Part shown: positions 36,615-45,621 of the stretch, in pieces
Layout of the letters: each line of letters opens with the position of its first letter
Position numbering within the stretch: the first letter of the stretch is position 1
The notes under the pieces: model-generated
Seen by the model: the letters and a program-made list of their open reading frames with translations, nothing else
The model's database searches: none
Told to the model about the DNA's origin: nothing
Source of the DNA: Desulfosediminicola ganghwensis
GTDB lineage: Bacteria; Desulfobacterota; Desulfobulbia; Desulfobulbales; Desulfocapsaceae
Direction of reading: 5' to 3'
DNA length: 64,000 nucleotides
Assembly (NCBI RefSeq): GCF_005116675.2
Contig: NZ_CP050699.1
Location: 3,309,001 to 3,373,000, forward strand
Program-made: the position numbers and the translations under genes

Positions 36615-37664
36615 TTACTTGAGTTTATCTCTGGCGATTTTCGCTTCCGGTGAATTGCTGTAGTGTTTGACAATTTTGGCATAGATAAGTCGTGCCGTTT
36701 CATTGTCTGCCAGCAGTTCAAAAGCCATGGCCTGCTTAAGAGTTGCGGATGCAGCTTTCGGATGACTACCGCTCTGGGAAATAATCTTCTGGTACTGCAA
36801 AATAGCGCGATCGTATTCTTTCTGGGCAAAAAGACATTCACCCATCATATAGGCTGCAGTAATGCCTTCTTCACTCGCCGGATTGGCTCCGGTTATTCTG
36901 TTATAGGCGCTATACGCTTCCTGATATTTCTCCTGGTCAAAAAGTGCCTGTGCAGCACCGAGTGGTGAACTGGTAGTAGCGGCGGTCTGGGTTGCAGGCT
37001 GAGTGGCCGGAGTCGAAGGTTTGGCCGTGGGTGTTGCTGGTTTGACACTAGGTTTCGGCGCGGCAGGTCTTTGATCACCAACGACATGCTTGTTCAGTCC
37101 TGCAGAAATTTTTTGAATTCCTCTGGAATCAGTTCTACTGGCGGCAGTTGCCCTGGCCTTGGCAGCATCAGCTTTCATTTTTGCTTCCCGGGCACGCCGC
37201 TCTGCATCACGGACTCGTGCATCCTGGATAGCTTTGAGGTTTTCCTGCTGAATTTGCAGCTTATCATTGAGCTGGGCAATAAGAGCTTCTTTAGCTTTTT
37301 GCTCTTCATTAATGCGCTGTATCATCTGCTCACGATGGAGAGCATCTTCTCTGGCGACATCACTGATATTGCTTTGCAGTTCTTTGTTCTGCTCTTTGAG
37401 ACTTCGGTTAAGGTGACTTGTTTCCTCAAGTTGGCTCTTTAGGCCAAGGATTTCCATCTCAAGTTGATCGATCTGGTTGGAATACGCTGCCTGACGTTTT
37501 TGCATGTCATCGACAGTATTCGTCCTCATGTCTTCAAACTTTTTGTTAACCGTGTGCAGCTGGTATTGAAGTCTTCTAACCTCATCCTGAGAGGCGCACT
37601 GTATCAGTAAAGGAGAAAGTGCACTTACAAAGAGTATGTTGCGAATAGTTTTTATCATCTGCAT
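36615..37664 (-). CDS. cpoB: Cell division coordinator CpoB (YbgF-like Tol-Pal protein)
   Basis: The last gene of the tol cluster. It has a hydrophobic signal (IRNILFVSALSPLLIQC) with a cysteine that is only a poor lipobox match, a long coiled coil (about residues 30-170, rich in Glu, Gln and Lys), a Pro/Thr/Ala-rich linker, and C-terminal TPR repeats (ALFDQEKYQEAYSAYNRI onward) of the YbgF type. CpoB links peptidoglycan synthesis with Tol-driven outer-membrane constriction. The coiled coil is longer than in E. coli (263 residues in all). The start is uncertain: ATG at 37664 is used here; the frame is open to a TTG at 37688, 4 bases after the tolB stop. Confidence 0.88.
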   Translation of the reverse strand: MQMIKTIRNILFVSALSPLLIQCASQDEVRRLQYQLHTVNKKFEDMRTNTVDDMQKRQAAYSNQIDQLEMEILGLKSQLEETSHLNRSLKEQNKELQSNISDVAREDALHREQMIQRINEEQKAKEALIAQLNDKLQIQQENLKAIQDARVRDAERRAREAKMKADAAKARATAASRTDSRGIQKISAGLNKHVVGDQRPAAPKPSVKPATPTAKPSTPATQPATQTAATTSSPLGAAQALFDQEKYQEAYSAYNRITGANPASEEGITAAYMMGECLFAQKEYDRAILQYQKIISQSGSHPKAASATLKQAMAFELLADNETARLIYAKIVKHYSNSPEAKIARDKLK

Positions 37665-37692
37665 GAATGGTAATTTATTGAAAGTCAAAGTT

Positions 37693-38994
37693 TTAATATT
37701 TCGACCACTGTGGGTAGGTGTGACTCCCTGGAAACGAGAAAAGTCGTCTCTGGAACGAACCGTTTTTCATAATAGCGTATATCTGGTGGTTTTTCCCGTC
37801 TCTTTTTGAAAAGATTACCTGATTTCCATCAGGTGACCAGCTAGGTGTCTCATGATGGCTGAGATCGGTGGTCACTGCGGTGGCGGTTGCGGACGGGTCC
37901 GGTGCAATTGTGTAGAGTTGATATACACCATCACGCAGACTTGAATAGACAATCAGATCTTCAGTCGGCGACCAGGAAGGTTCAACGTTTTCAGCCCCTT
38001 GAAAGGTAATGCGCTGGGTACGACGGGTTCTGAGGTCCATCAGATACAGTTGCGGCCTGCCGCTCCTGTCTGAGACGAAGGCGATGTGTTGGCCGTCAGG
38101 TGACCAGGTTGGTGATACGTTTATTCCCGATCGATTGGTGAGTTGCTCAATTATATTCCCTTTATTGTCAAGCAGAAACAGGTCCGGGTTGCCGTTGACG
38201 GACAGGGTTAAGATCATTCGTTTGCCGTCTGGCGACCAGGCTGGCGCAAAGTTCATGCCTTTCCTGCGGGAAAGGGCCCTGGTGACCTTGTTCTGGTTTA
38301 ACTCAGTAAGATAGAGGTTCGGGTTGCCGGAATGATATGAGGTGTAACTGAGAGCTTTGCCGTCGGGTGTGAAACGAGGAGAAACAATAAGGTTTCTATG
38401 CCGGGTTACCTGGCGAATGGTTCTTCCGAGAATATCGGTCAGATAGACTTCCTTGGCATTTTGCAACTGGGTCACGAAAGCGATCTGGGTTGTCGCGATA
38501 CCGGGAGAGCCGGTCAGTTCCTTGATTACATAATCACAGAAGGAAAAGAGCATTTTATCCTGCTGCTGGGTGGTGCCTGAAAATGATTTACCCATGATCA
38601 CTTCATTGCCGGCAACATCGAGCAATCGCATTTCAAAGGTTACGCCCTTGGCATCATTGACGTATTGGCCGAGTACAACATAATCGACACCGAGTGAACG
38701 CCAGTCGGCCTGCTGAGATCCGCTGTACTCCTGGGTCGGCAGAATGGAAATAATACCATGAAACTTGAGTGCCTTGGCCAAGACATCGGCAACGTCACGA
38801 CCATAATTCTGGGGCTGGGTGGGCCTATCCTTATTGGTGAACCAGGGCACTGCAAACTGAATTTTTCTGGCTTCTGATGCGCTGATATCGAGGTAAACCC
38901 TCTCGGCAGATGCTGGAACTGGTGTCAGCAATGCAGCGCAGACAAATAACATCAGAAGGGTGAATAGCCTGTTTATAGATGTTCTTTTTACCAT
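37693..38994 (-). CDS. tolB: Tol-Pal system periplasmic beta-propeller TolB
   Basis: A 433-residue periplasmic protein with signal peptide (cleavage after ASA, before ERVYLD), an N-terminal alpha/beta domain, and a six-bladed beta-propeller seen as repeated WSPDGK/WSPDGQ blade motifs. TolB shuttles between Pal, TolA and porins during constriction of the outer membrane. It sits 30 bases below tolA and close to cpoB, all in the same direction. Confidence 0.95.
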   Translation of the reverse strand: MVKRTSINRLFTLLMLFVCAALLTPVPASAERVYLDISASEARKIQFAVPWFTNKDRPTQPQNYGRDVADVLAKALKFHGIISILPTQEYSGSQQADWRSLGVDYVVLGQYVNDAKGVTFEMRLLDVAGNEVIMGKSFSGTTQQQDKMLFSFCDYVIKELTGSPGIATTQIAFVTQLQNAKEVYLTDILGRTIRQVTRHRNLIVSPRFTPDGKALSYTSYHSGNPNLYLTELNQNKVTRALSRRKGMNFAPAWSPDGKRMILTLSVNGNPDLFLLDNKGNIIEQLTNRSGINVSPTWSPDGQHIAFVSDRSGRPQLYLMDLRTRRTQRITFQGAENVEPSWSPTEDLIVYSSLRDGVYQLYTIAPDPSATATAVTTDLSHHETPSWSPDGNQVIFSKRDGKNHQIYAIMKNGSFQRRLFSFPGSHTYPQWSKY

Positions 38995-39024
38995 GTGTGG
39001 GCCTGTGGTTTTAAATCAAGAATA

Positions 39025-39936
39025 TTAGCGGATGCCAGTCGGGCTGAATCTCAGGCCTATCTCCATGCGTTGCTTATTCAAGGCAGGAGGGATAGGAGGA
39101 AGTTTCCCGACGTCCTGAAGTGTCTTGGTTACAAAATTATCAAATATCCGGTCGCCGGATCTGACCTCGAAAAATGAGTGCATTATAGTGCCGTCGCTGT
39201 TTACGGTGACGACTACTGTGGCACTGAGCTCTTCAGACATATATTCCGGCACGCTCCAGTATGAGTGAAGCCTGCTGGTTATGGCAACAAAATATTGTTT
39301 TTCAAGAGCAGAGAGGTTGCTGGAGTCTCTCATGGCATTGCTGCTTTGAGCGCTCTGCTGCTGTTGGTTGTTCATCCTGGCCCTTTGCGCTTCAGCTTCC
39401 TGAAGTCGTCTCTGGGCATCTTCTGCCAGCTTTTTCTCAAGAGCGGCCTCTTCAGCCAGAAGCTGTGCCTGTTCTGCCGCTTCCTGCTCAGCGCGAATCA
39501 TTTCCGCAAGTCGCTCACGTCTCTTGCGATCGAGCTCTGTTTCCCGGGGTTGAGGTTTGTCCTCGACGATCTTCTTTTTGACCTTTCTTTTTGAAGGCTT
39601 GATAGAAATCGCTTTTGGTGGCTCAGGTGGGGCAACAACCGGCTCAACCGGTTTTTCGGCTATGGAGACGGCTTTTTCAGAAACACTTTCATCTGCTTTG
39701 GGCTGGGCAGACGGCTCAGGTTCCGGCACACGTTCCCGGGGAGACTGAACGTCAGGGATATCGGCCAGATTGACCAGATTAACGGTGTATATGTCTTCAA
39801 AGCGAGGCTTTGAATCAAACATATTGGGGAGGTAGAAAACGGCCACTGCAAGAATCACATGAAATGCGATTGCAAGATTTATAGGCAGTTTCCATTCCTC
39901 GGAATAACTGTATGATGTTTTGAATTCCTGCAGCAC
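39025..39936 (-). CDS. tolA: TolA-like energy-transducing protein
   Basis: A 303-residue protein with a single N-terminal membrane anchor (LPINLAIAFHVILAVAVFYL), a Pro/Glu-rich segment, a long Glu/Ala/Arg/Gln-rich helix of the TolA II type and a C-terminal TonB/TolA-like domain (YWSVPEYMSEELSATVVVTV, SGDRIFDNFVTKTL). It spans the periplasm and passes proton-motive energy from TolQR to the outer membrane. The C-terminal domain also resembles TonB, but position between tolR and tolB decides for TolA. Spacing to tolR is 4 bases. Confidence 0.9.
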   Translation of the reverse strand: MLQEFKTSYSYSEEWKLPINLAIAFHVILAVAVFYLPNMFDSKPRFEDIYTVNLVNLADIPDVQSPRERVPEPEPSAQPKADESVSEKAVSIAEKPVEPVVAPPEPPKAISIKPSKRKVKKKIVEDKPQPRETELDRKRRERLAEMIRAEQEAAEQAQLLAEEAALEKKLAEDAQRRLQEAEAQRARMNNQQQQSAQSSNAMRDSSNLSALEKQYFVAITSRLHSYWSVPEYMSEELSATVVVTVNSDGTIMHSFFEVRSGDRIFDNFVTKTLQDVGKLPPIPPALNKQRMEIGLRFSPTGIR

Positions 39937-39940
39937 AAGA

Positions 39941-40360
39941 TCAGTTTGTCGATTCTACTGGTTTTGTGATCATGCCGAGTTTGTCGAAACCGGCAGCCTT
40001 GATGTCAGCCATGAGTTTGACAACCACCCCATAGGGTACGGTCTGGTCAGCACTAAGATAGATCGGCTGCTCACGCATTTCTTCAGGCAGTTTCCTGAGT
40101 TCCTGAATAAGGAGCGCATGGGGGAAGTTTGTGCCGTTCAGGCTGTACTCGTTATCTTTATTAATACCTATGGTTACAGGGTTTTCTTCCTGTCGAAGCG
40201 ATTTAGCGGTTGTCTCGGGCAAATCAACGTCGAGTCCTTGTGTCATCATGGGAGCTGTGACCATAAAAATGATCAGCAGAACCAGCATGACATCCACCAG
40301 TGGTGTGACGTTGATTTCGGAAACGAGTCGTTTTTTGCCGTTACTGCGTAATGGGCCCAT
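39941..40360 (-). CDS. tolR: TolR (ExbD/TolR family)
   Basis: A 139-residue single-pass membrane protein. Transmembrane segment VTPLVDVMLVLLIIFMVTAP contains the conserved Asp needed for proton use, and the C-terminal periplasmic domain has the usual LSADQTVPYGVVVKLMADIK. It pairs with TolQ as the motor of the Tol system. Gap to tolQ is 17 bases. Confidence 0.95.
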   Translation of the reverse strand: MGPLRSNGKKRLVSEINVTPLVDVMLVLLIIFMVTAPMMTQGLDVDLPETTAKSLRQEENPVTIGINKDNEYSLNGTNFPHALLIQELRKLPEEMREQPIYLSADQTVPYGVVVKLMADIKAAGFDKLGMITKPVESTN

Positions 40361-40377
40361 TGTATCTTTGACCTCTA

Positions 40378-41085
40378 TTAGTTTCGTACACGGCTGATCA
40401 GATCGCGTTCAACCAAATTGAGAAAGTCAGTGGTGAAGTGCTCTACATCACTGTCTACGCCATCAAGTTTGTTTGAAAAGTGGTTATAGGCGATAACGGC
40501 CGGGATCGCGGCTGCGAGACCCGCTGCAGTGGCTACCAGTGCCTCAGAAATACCTGGCGCAACAACTGTAAGAGAAGCGGAACCACGAGCACCAATATCA
40601 TGAAAAGAGACCATGATACCCCATACGGTGCCGAACAGACCTATAAAGGGAGTGGCACTACCGGTAGTCGCCAGAAATGGCAGAGAAGCCCCCAGGCGGT
40701 TGAGGTGCTGGTAGTGTGCTTTTCTCATTGCGCGTTTGAGATTATCCATTGTTGCCAGTTGCATATCCAGCGAATCATTGTTCTCCTGCCCTTCTTTATG
40801 GTTGCGAATTTTATTAATCTTTTGCAACTCATTGTATCCGGCGGTGAACACTGCTGCTTCCGGGCTGTATTGGAAGTTCCCTGCTGATTTATGTGCTTCG
40901 CTCAGGTTGCTCGATGACCAGAAGGTCTCAAGAAAGTCCTCACTGTCAAATCGTACGCGACGAAACAATTTCAGCTTCATGAAGACTATGGCCCATGAGC
41001 CAATGGAAAAGAGCAGGAGAGTCAGCATAACGAGCTGACCAATTGGTCCTGCATGCAAAATCATATCGGTGATAGACAGCTGCAC
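40378..41085 (-). CDS. tolQ: TolQ (MotA/TolQ/ExbB proton channel)
   Basis: A 235-residue membrane protein with three membrane segments: near the N-terminus (QLVMLTLLLFSIGSWAIVF), and the paired segments around LGASLPFLATTGSATPFIGL and EALVATAAGLAAAIPAVIAY, which form the proton channel with TolR. First gene of the tolQRAB-cpoB operon. A good promoter candidate lies just upstream (41107-41135), giving a very short leader. Confidence 0.95.
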   Translation of the reverse strand: MQLSITDMILHAGPIGQLVMLTLLLFSIGSWAIVFMKLKLFRRVRFDSEDFLETFWSSSNLSEAHKSAGNFQYSPEAAVFTAGYNELQKINKIRNHKEGQENNDSLDMQLATMDNLKRAMRKAHYQHLNRLGASLPFLATTGSATPFIGLFGTVWGIMVSFHDIGARGSASLTVVAPGISEALVATAAGLAAAIPAVIAYNHFSNKLDGVDSDVEHFTTDFLNLVERDLISRVRN

Positions 41086-41106
41086 TCTAAGTTACCCTTT
41101 GAAAAA

Positions 41107-41135
41107 TATATACGATTTGCGCACATTACCGACAA
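41107..41135 (-). promoter_or_regulatory. Candidate promoter of the tol operon
   Basis: Minus-strand reading: TTGTCG (41130-41135), 17-base spacer, TATATA (41107-41112). The predicted start of transcription is about 15 bases before the tolQ ATG. Confidence 0.5.
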
Positions 41136-41170
41136 CCGATATTGATGCGTATTCATAAAAAGCATGGTCC

Positions 41171-41194
41171 AACAGGTTTGACATTGTACCTGTT
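41171..41194. repeat. Small inverted repeat AACAGGT / ACCTGTT
   Basis: AACAGGT (41171-41177) and ACCTGTT (41188-41194), 7-bp arms and a 10-base loop. It shares its arm sequence with the larger hairpin at 41206-41241, so it is a local repeated element. It lies between the lipid cluster terminator and the tol promoter. Confidence 0.5.
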
Positions 41195-41200
41195 TTCAGC

Positions 41201-41241
41201 AAAACTTCAACAGGGCAGTTTTCCTCTGCAGACCTGTTGAA
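41201..41241 (-). terminator. Terminator of the fabF-fabZ lipid cluster
   Basis: TTCAACAGG (41206-41214) pairs with CCTGTTGAA (41233-41241), with an inner GCAG/CTGC stem. In the minus-strand reading it is followed by GTTTTGC, a modest T run. It separates the lipid cluster from the tol operon downstream on the same strand. Confidence 0.65.
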
Positions 41242-41304
41242 ATCAAGAACAAAACGGGTGAGGACCGGCTGTGGAAGGGCTTGTTATGGAAATAATTTGA
41301 ATTA

Positions 41305-41754
41305 TTAGATTTCCTGGCGAGTGGTAAGAGCGCAGGAAAAATCGACCTGGACAGCAACTTTTCCGTTAACTCTCAAAGATCCTTTCATAAAACTCACAGA
41401 GGAGAGGGTCTCCTTGTGTTTGACCGTGATCTCAATTACATCACCGGGACCAACAAGCCGCTTGAATTTCGCTCCTTCAATTCGTGTAAGGACGGGGACA
41501 TCGCCTTCTGCTTTCAACTCTCCGGATTCAAGCATATAGGTCATAAGCAGGGCTCCGGACTGAAAAATAGCTTCACACAGCAGAACTCCGGGCATAATCG
41601 GGTTGCCCGGGTAGTGACCGGTGAATACATCCAGGTTTTCCGGGATTGTGGTACTGGTGACGATGCTGTCCTGGTTACGTTCCACAATGGAGTCGACCCA
41701 GAGAAAAGGTGGACGATGGGGTATCCGGTCGAGTATCTCCTGGGATGCGGCCAT
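41305..41754 (-). CDS. FabZ-like 3-hydroxyacyl-ACP dehydratase
   Basis: A 149-residue hot-dog-fold protein. The FabZ catalytic segment is present as GHYPGNPIMPGVLLCEAIFQ (His and Glu), as well as IPHRPPFLWVDSI. It should remove water from 3-hydroxyacyl-ACP. It starts within the stop of the FabG-like gene (TAATG, 1-base overlap) and is the last gene of a six-gene cluster that also has FabF, ACP and two CrtI-like flavoproteins. This is therefore more likely a dedicated secondary lipid pathway enzyme than the housekeeping FabZ. Confidence 0.88.
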   Translation of the reverse strand: MAASQEILDRIPHRPPFLWVDSIVERNQDSIVTSTTIPENLDVFTGHYPGNPIMPGVLLCEAIFQSGALLMTYMLESGELKAEGDVPVLTRIEGAKFKRLVGPGDVIEITVKHKETLSSVSFMKGSLRVNGKVAVQVDFSCALTTRQEI

Positions 41755-42494
41755 TAGAGTCCTCCGTTAATTTCGAGGACTGAACCGGTTATGTACGAGG
41801 CTTTTTTAGAAGCGAGAAAGAGTACAGCGTCTGCAACTTCTTCTGGAGTTCCAAACCGCTTCATGGGCACCATCTTTTTATATTCCGCGAGCTGTTCGGT
41901 GGGGAGGTCATCAATGAAGTCAGTGGCGATGAAGCCCGGAGAAACGCAATTTACGGTGATTTTCTTTTTCGCGGTTTCTTTGGCGAGTGAACGGGTCAGG
42001 CCGATCTGGCCTGCTTTTGAAGCTGCATAGTTTGTTTGGCCGGCAAAACCAAGATGCGATACCGGCGAAGTGATATTTATGATTCTGCCGAACTTGTTAC
42101 GCATCATCAGCAAGACGGCGGGCTTGGACATCAGATAGGTACCGTTCAGGTTGATATCGATAACCTTGCTCCAGTCTTCAGTCTTCATCATTGCCATCAC
42201 AGCGTCACGGCGGATACCGGCGTTGTTGATCAGCACATCCAGTGAGGAAATACGACTTTCGATCTGGGAGTAGAATCCATCTACCTGCTCCGGGCTGGAG
42301 ATGTCGCACTGGAAGAGCTCGAGAGTACCTTTCAGCTGTTCGCATTCCCTGGCAAATGCATCTGCAGCCTGGGTGTTACCGCCATAAATACCGAAAACGT
42401 TCCCACCTCGCACCAGGAATGCCTCGGTGATAGCTTTGCCGATGCCCCGGGTCGCTCCGGTAACGATGACGTTCTGATCTGAAAAATCCTGCAT
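41754..42494 (-). CDS. FabG-like 3-oxoacyl-ACP reductase (SDR)
   Basis: A classical short-chain dehydrogenase of 246 residues: VTGATRGIGKAITEAF cofactor loop, LINNAGI, catalytic Ser in ITSPVSHLG, YAASKAGQIGLTRS with the Tyr/Lys pair, and the C-terminal ITGSVLEINGGL. It fits 3-oxoacyl-ACP reduction with NADPH. It lies 29 bases after the first CrtI-like gene and overlaps the FabZ-like gene, so it belongs to the specialised fatty-acid cluster. Confidence 0.88.
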   Translation of the reverse strand: MQDFSDQNVIVTGATRGIGKAITEAFLVRGGNVFGIYGGNTQAADAFARECEQLKGTLELFQCDISSPEQVDGFYSQIESRISSLDVLINNAGIRRDAVMAMMKTEDWSKVIDINLNGTYLMSKPAVLLMMRNKFGRIINITSPVSHLGFAGQTNYAASKAGQIGLTRSLAKETAKKKITVNCVSPGFIATDFIDDLPTEQLAEYKKMVPMKRFGTPEEVADAVLFLASKKASYITGSVLEINGGL

Positions 42495-42523
42495 ATTTTA
42501 TCCTTTTCGTATGAGTATACCGG

Positions 42524-43930
42524 TTAGAGGCTTCTTACATAGGCATCGACGTCGTTGGAAACGATGACACCGTAGTTGATTGCACCAAGCCATCCAGACA
42601 TAATGATGCCCACCGAGCCGACATGGAAGAGTCCGGAAACTTCTTTGAATATGGATCGCGAGATATCAAGACCCTCAAATTTAGTTCCGAAGGATGTGCC
42701 CTGGGTATGCAAGGTATACTTGTTGAATGTAAGCGGGGTGGCCGCTTCAAGCCAGTCGATTTTGCCGCCGATTCCAGGCAGGTAGCGCTCGAGATCGTCG
42801 ACCGCCCTGTTGATCATGAGCTCTTTTTCCTGTTCGTATTGCTCATCAGACATATTTTTCCAGTCTTCGTAGCGGCCATTCATGGAGGCGACGATGGTGT
42901 AGCGGTCATGGCCAGGTCTGGTCTTTGGGTAATACAGGGAAAATGTTTTTGAGCGGGTATTGACGTCGAGCAGCTCACTTGAGTCAAACTCCGGTGCTGT
43001 TGAGGTAAAGAGCAGATCACCGACGTCTTTGATCCTTTCGTCCTCACGTATCCCCATATATACTTGGCAGCTTGAGTTGTTTACTCGAATTGCATCTGCT
43101 TTCTGCAGGAATTCATCGGTAAAGCACGAGCGGTCAGTGAGGTTGTGGATGGTATTGGTTATACCGCTGTTGGAGACGACTGCACCTGCGGTGATAGTCC
43201 TGCCTTTCGCGGAGATACCCCGAACTTTGCCATTTTCAACTATGATATTGTCGACTTTGGTGTTTGTGCAGATGGTGACACCATTTTTTTCCAGCTCGTC
43301 AGACATCATCTGGATGAGTTTGTCTGTCCCGCCTTCAAAAGTGAAAACACCACGGTTCATGAAGTTAGAGAAAACGATACCATAAGTGATTGCAGGATCG
43401 TCCAGGGTTGAACCGTTGGCGTAGGTGATCGGCTCCATGAGTAGACGATGAACATCTGTACGACCAGGAAAGAACTGCTCAAAGAGCTCTCTGGTGGTCA
43501 TGGACTGATCATCATAGAAGTTCATCCCGGCCACGGTTGAAAAGAAGTTGTTCACCGTAGAGAGAGGGATTTTGAAATGGTTATTTAAAAGGGAGGTGAA
43601 ATCATCCTTGTCGAAAGTTGTGCGAAGGTTGAACTGAGGGTTATCAAAAACGATATTTTTCAGTTGCACAATGGACTTCATTATCTCCTTGTTCCAGTAT
43701 TTTTTACAGGTCTTAATCATTCCGTAAGGAAAACCGTGGAGGGAGATGTCAAAGATGTGGCCTTTGCGCTTAAACCAGGTGGCCAGACCGCCGAGGCGAT
43801 GATGATGCTCCAGCAGAAGAACAGAGTGACCGCAATAGGCAAGCCGATTGGCGGTAGTAAGACCGCCAAGGCCGGAGCCAATGACGATGACATCATAATG
43901 GTCTTTGGATTCTTTAAACGATACAGGCAT
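42524..43930 (-). CDS. CrtI/CrtISO-like FAD-dependent oxidoreductase, first of a pair
   Basis: A 468-residue phytoene desaturase-like flavoprotein. Dinucleotide-binding VIVIGSGLGGLTTANRLA near residues 14-31, then LLEHHHRLGGLATWFKRKGH, EGGTDKLIQMMSDELEKNG and a C-terminal FAD motif GLFHVGSVGIIMSGWLGAIN. Such enzymes desaturate or isomerise long polyenes. There are no carotenoid genes (crtB, crtE) in the window, and the neighbours are fatty-acid enzymes, so an acyl-ACP or acyl chain is the more likely substrate. It is only moderately similar to the second CrtI-like protein, so they probably do different steps. No clear ribosome binding site at the ATG. Confidence 0.85.
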   Translation of the reverse strand: MPVSFKESKDHYDVIVIGSGLGGLTTANRLAYCGHSVLLLEHHHRLGGLATWFKRKGHIFDISLHGFPYGMIKTCKKYWNKEIMKSIVQLKNIVFDNPQFNLRTTFDKDDFTSLLNNHFKIPLSTVNNFFSTVAGMNFYDDQSMTTRELFEQFFPGRTDVHRLLMEPITYANGSTLDDPAITYGIVFSNFMNRGVFTFEGGTDKLIQMMSDELEKNGVTICTNTKVDNIIVENGKVRGISAKGRTITAGAVVSNSGITNTIHNLTDRSCFTDEFLQKADAIRVNNSSCQVYMGIREDERIKDVGDLLFTSTAPEFDSSELLDVNTRSKTFSLYYPKTRPGHDRYTIVASMNGRYEDWKNMSDEQYEQEKELMINRAVDDLERYLPGIGGKIDWLEAATPLTFNKYTLHTQGTSFGTKFEGLDISRSIFKEVSGLFHVGSVGIIMSGWLGAINYGVIVSNDVDAYVRSL

Positions 43931-43980
43931 AATTCTGATCTATGTATGGTTCCCGAGGTGAATCCGGTCTGTGACCGAGA

Positions 43981-45366
43981 TTAGTATTTGGGGAGTATGT
44001 GCTGATTTACGATGGAGACACCGCTGAGCATTGAACCAACAATGCCGAGAAAACCCTGGTCAGTACCTGCCAGAAAAAGGTTCTCAAAACCGATATCTCC
44101 ATCCTTGATTTTGGTGGGACAGCCGTAAATGGCGCCATGTTTTTTCGAGGTGTAGCGTTCTATGGTGATCGGTGTGAAGGTATCTTCGTAGATAATGTCA
44201 TCAGCGAAGCTGCCTACATACTGTTCGATTACCGCAAGGGATTGCGCCCGCAGATCGCGTTTCAGCTCCTCATAGCGTTGCATATTCTGCCTTGCCTGTG
44301 ACCATTTCTGCCATGAAGCGAGGTGGGTTGACCGCACTTCAATATGATTCCCTGTCTCCACATTGTGAAAATTATAGGGCATACAGATAACACCGCTACT
44401 AAAATCGACATGGGCTTTCGGTTGTTGGTAGCGAAAGTCCGCTTTGTCGGAAAAGAAAATTACGGTTTTATCCTGGGGCAGGGTCTCAATGGAGGTTGCA
44501 GGCATCTGGAAGATCGACTCAACGAAGCCGAGACGACAGGCCTGTTCATCACGGTCGTGTTTACCGAGAATCTCCATTGTTTCAGAGCTACCTATGGTAG
44601 ACAGGATATGGCTGCACTCAAGGGTTTCTCCTGAAGCAAGTTCGACTCCGGAAACTTTGTTGCCCGAGTGAATTAGTCGCTTTACCCTGGCACCCTTTCT
44701 GACAGTACCGCCCAGTGAAGCAAGGTGGTCTGTGAGAATGGAGAGGAAATCTTTAATAGTTCCCCCGGGACGGAAAAAACCTTCCCGGAAAATTGCCTGG
44801 AACATAATGGCAAACTGGGAGAGATCCATGTCATTCTCGACACTCGATCCATAATACATCAATGGGCAGAGCAGCATGTCTACCAACAGTGGATCATGGA
44901 TACGCTCATTGAGAAAGACTTTTGCAGACTGAAATGGAGCAGGCTGAAAAGGATCGAACTCATCTAAAAAAGTGATGAGGGAGGCAAAGCCGTCAATAGA
45001 TTTCGGAAACGTTGCAGCTATCTCACTTTTCAGTATCTCAAAGTCGTTGGAAAACCGTAATGATGCCTGGTTTTTGAAGACGACTTCACTGCATTTCTGT
45101 TGTTGGAAATCGAAGGTGCCCCGACCGAGTTTAAGCTGTCGCAAAAGCCTGTTGAGTGGGGCTCTTTTATCACCTTTTTCTGCATAGTTGGTGATGGCGT
45201 GCAAACCAGTCTCAAAGAGGGTTTTGTTGCGATAGTAATAGGAATTCAATCCACCGAGACGGGTATGTTGCTCGAGCAGGAGTACATCGGGGATAAAACG
45301 GGCTAAACGAATAGCGGCGGCAAGCCCTGAGAGGCCGCCGCCGATAACAATACAGGAAGCTTTCAC
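43981..45366 (-). CDS. CrtI/CrtISO-like FAD-dependent oxidoreductase, second of a pair
   Basis: A 461-residue flavoprotein of the same superfamily: VIGGGLSGLAAAIRLA, LLEQHTRLGGLNSYYYRN, ETGLHAITNYAEKGD, PGGTIKDFLSIL and the C-terminal NLFLAGTDQGFLGIVGSMLS. It starts with GTG three bases after the ACP stop codon. Compared with its partner it has a different mid-region (DPLLVDMLLCPLMYYGSS) and shares only the FAD-binding ends clearly. The likely job is redox or isomerisation of an ACP-bound acyl chain; the reaction is not known. Confidence 0.85.
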   Translation of the reverse strand: MKASCIVIGGGLSGLAAAIRLARFIPDVLLLEQHTRLGGLNSYYYRNKTLFETGLHAITNYAEKGDKRAPLNRLLRQLKLGRGTFDFQQQKCSEVVFKNQASLRFSNDFEILKSEIAATFPKSIDGFASLITFLDEFDPFQPAPFQSAKVFLNERIHDPLLVDMLLCPLMYYGSSVENDMDLSQFAIMFQAIFREGFFRPGGTIKDFLSILTDHLASLGGTVRKGARVKRLIHSGNKVSGVELASGETLECSHILSTIGSSETMEILGKHDRDEQACRLGFVESIFQMPATSIETLPQDKTVIFFSDKADFRYQQPKAHVDFSSGVICMPYNFHNVETGNHIEVRSTHLASWQKWSQARQNMQRYEELKRDLRAQSLAVIEQYVGSFADDIIYEDTFTPITIERYTSKKHGAIYGCPTKIKDGDIGFENLFLAGTDQGFLGIVGSMLSGVSIVNQHILPKY

Positions 45367-45369
45367 CGA

Positions 45370-45621
45370 TTAGGCGTCTTTAAGAAGAGGTTCCAGGTAT
45401 TTTACACAGCTGTTGAGGGTAGCAAGCTGTGGGTAGTCTTCCTCAGGGATCTGCAGCTGGTGACGCTTTCTGAGTTCCATGACGATGTCGAGGAAATCCA
45501 TTGAATCGAGATCAAGCTGATCACGAAGCGGCTCGTCAGGGTTCAGACTGTCAAAGTCAGCTTCATCATCAATATCTTCTATGATTTCCAGGATAAGATC
45601 TTTAATTTCGTCACTGGTCAT
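45370..45621 (-). CDS. Acyl carrier protein
   Basis: An 83-residue acidic helical protein with the phosphopantetheine attachment Ser in DQLDLDSMDFLDIV (Ser40 from the chosen start). The DSM/DSL-type motif is intact, so it should be a working carrier. The start is the ATG at 45621, six bases after a TTGGAG ribosome binding site; the frame also opens with a TTG four codons earlier, but that TTG is part of the site. It lies between the FabF-like and CrtI-like genes and is probably the dedicated carrier of this cluster. Confidence 0.92.
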   Translation of the reverse strand: MTSDEIKDLILEIIEDIDDEADFDSLNPDEPLRDQLDLDSMDFLDIVMELRKRHQLQIPEEDYPQLATLNSCVKYLEPLLKDA

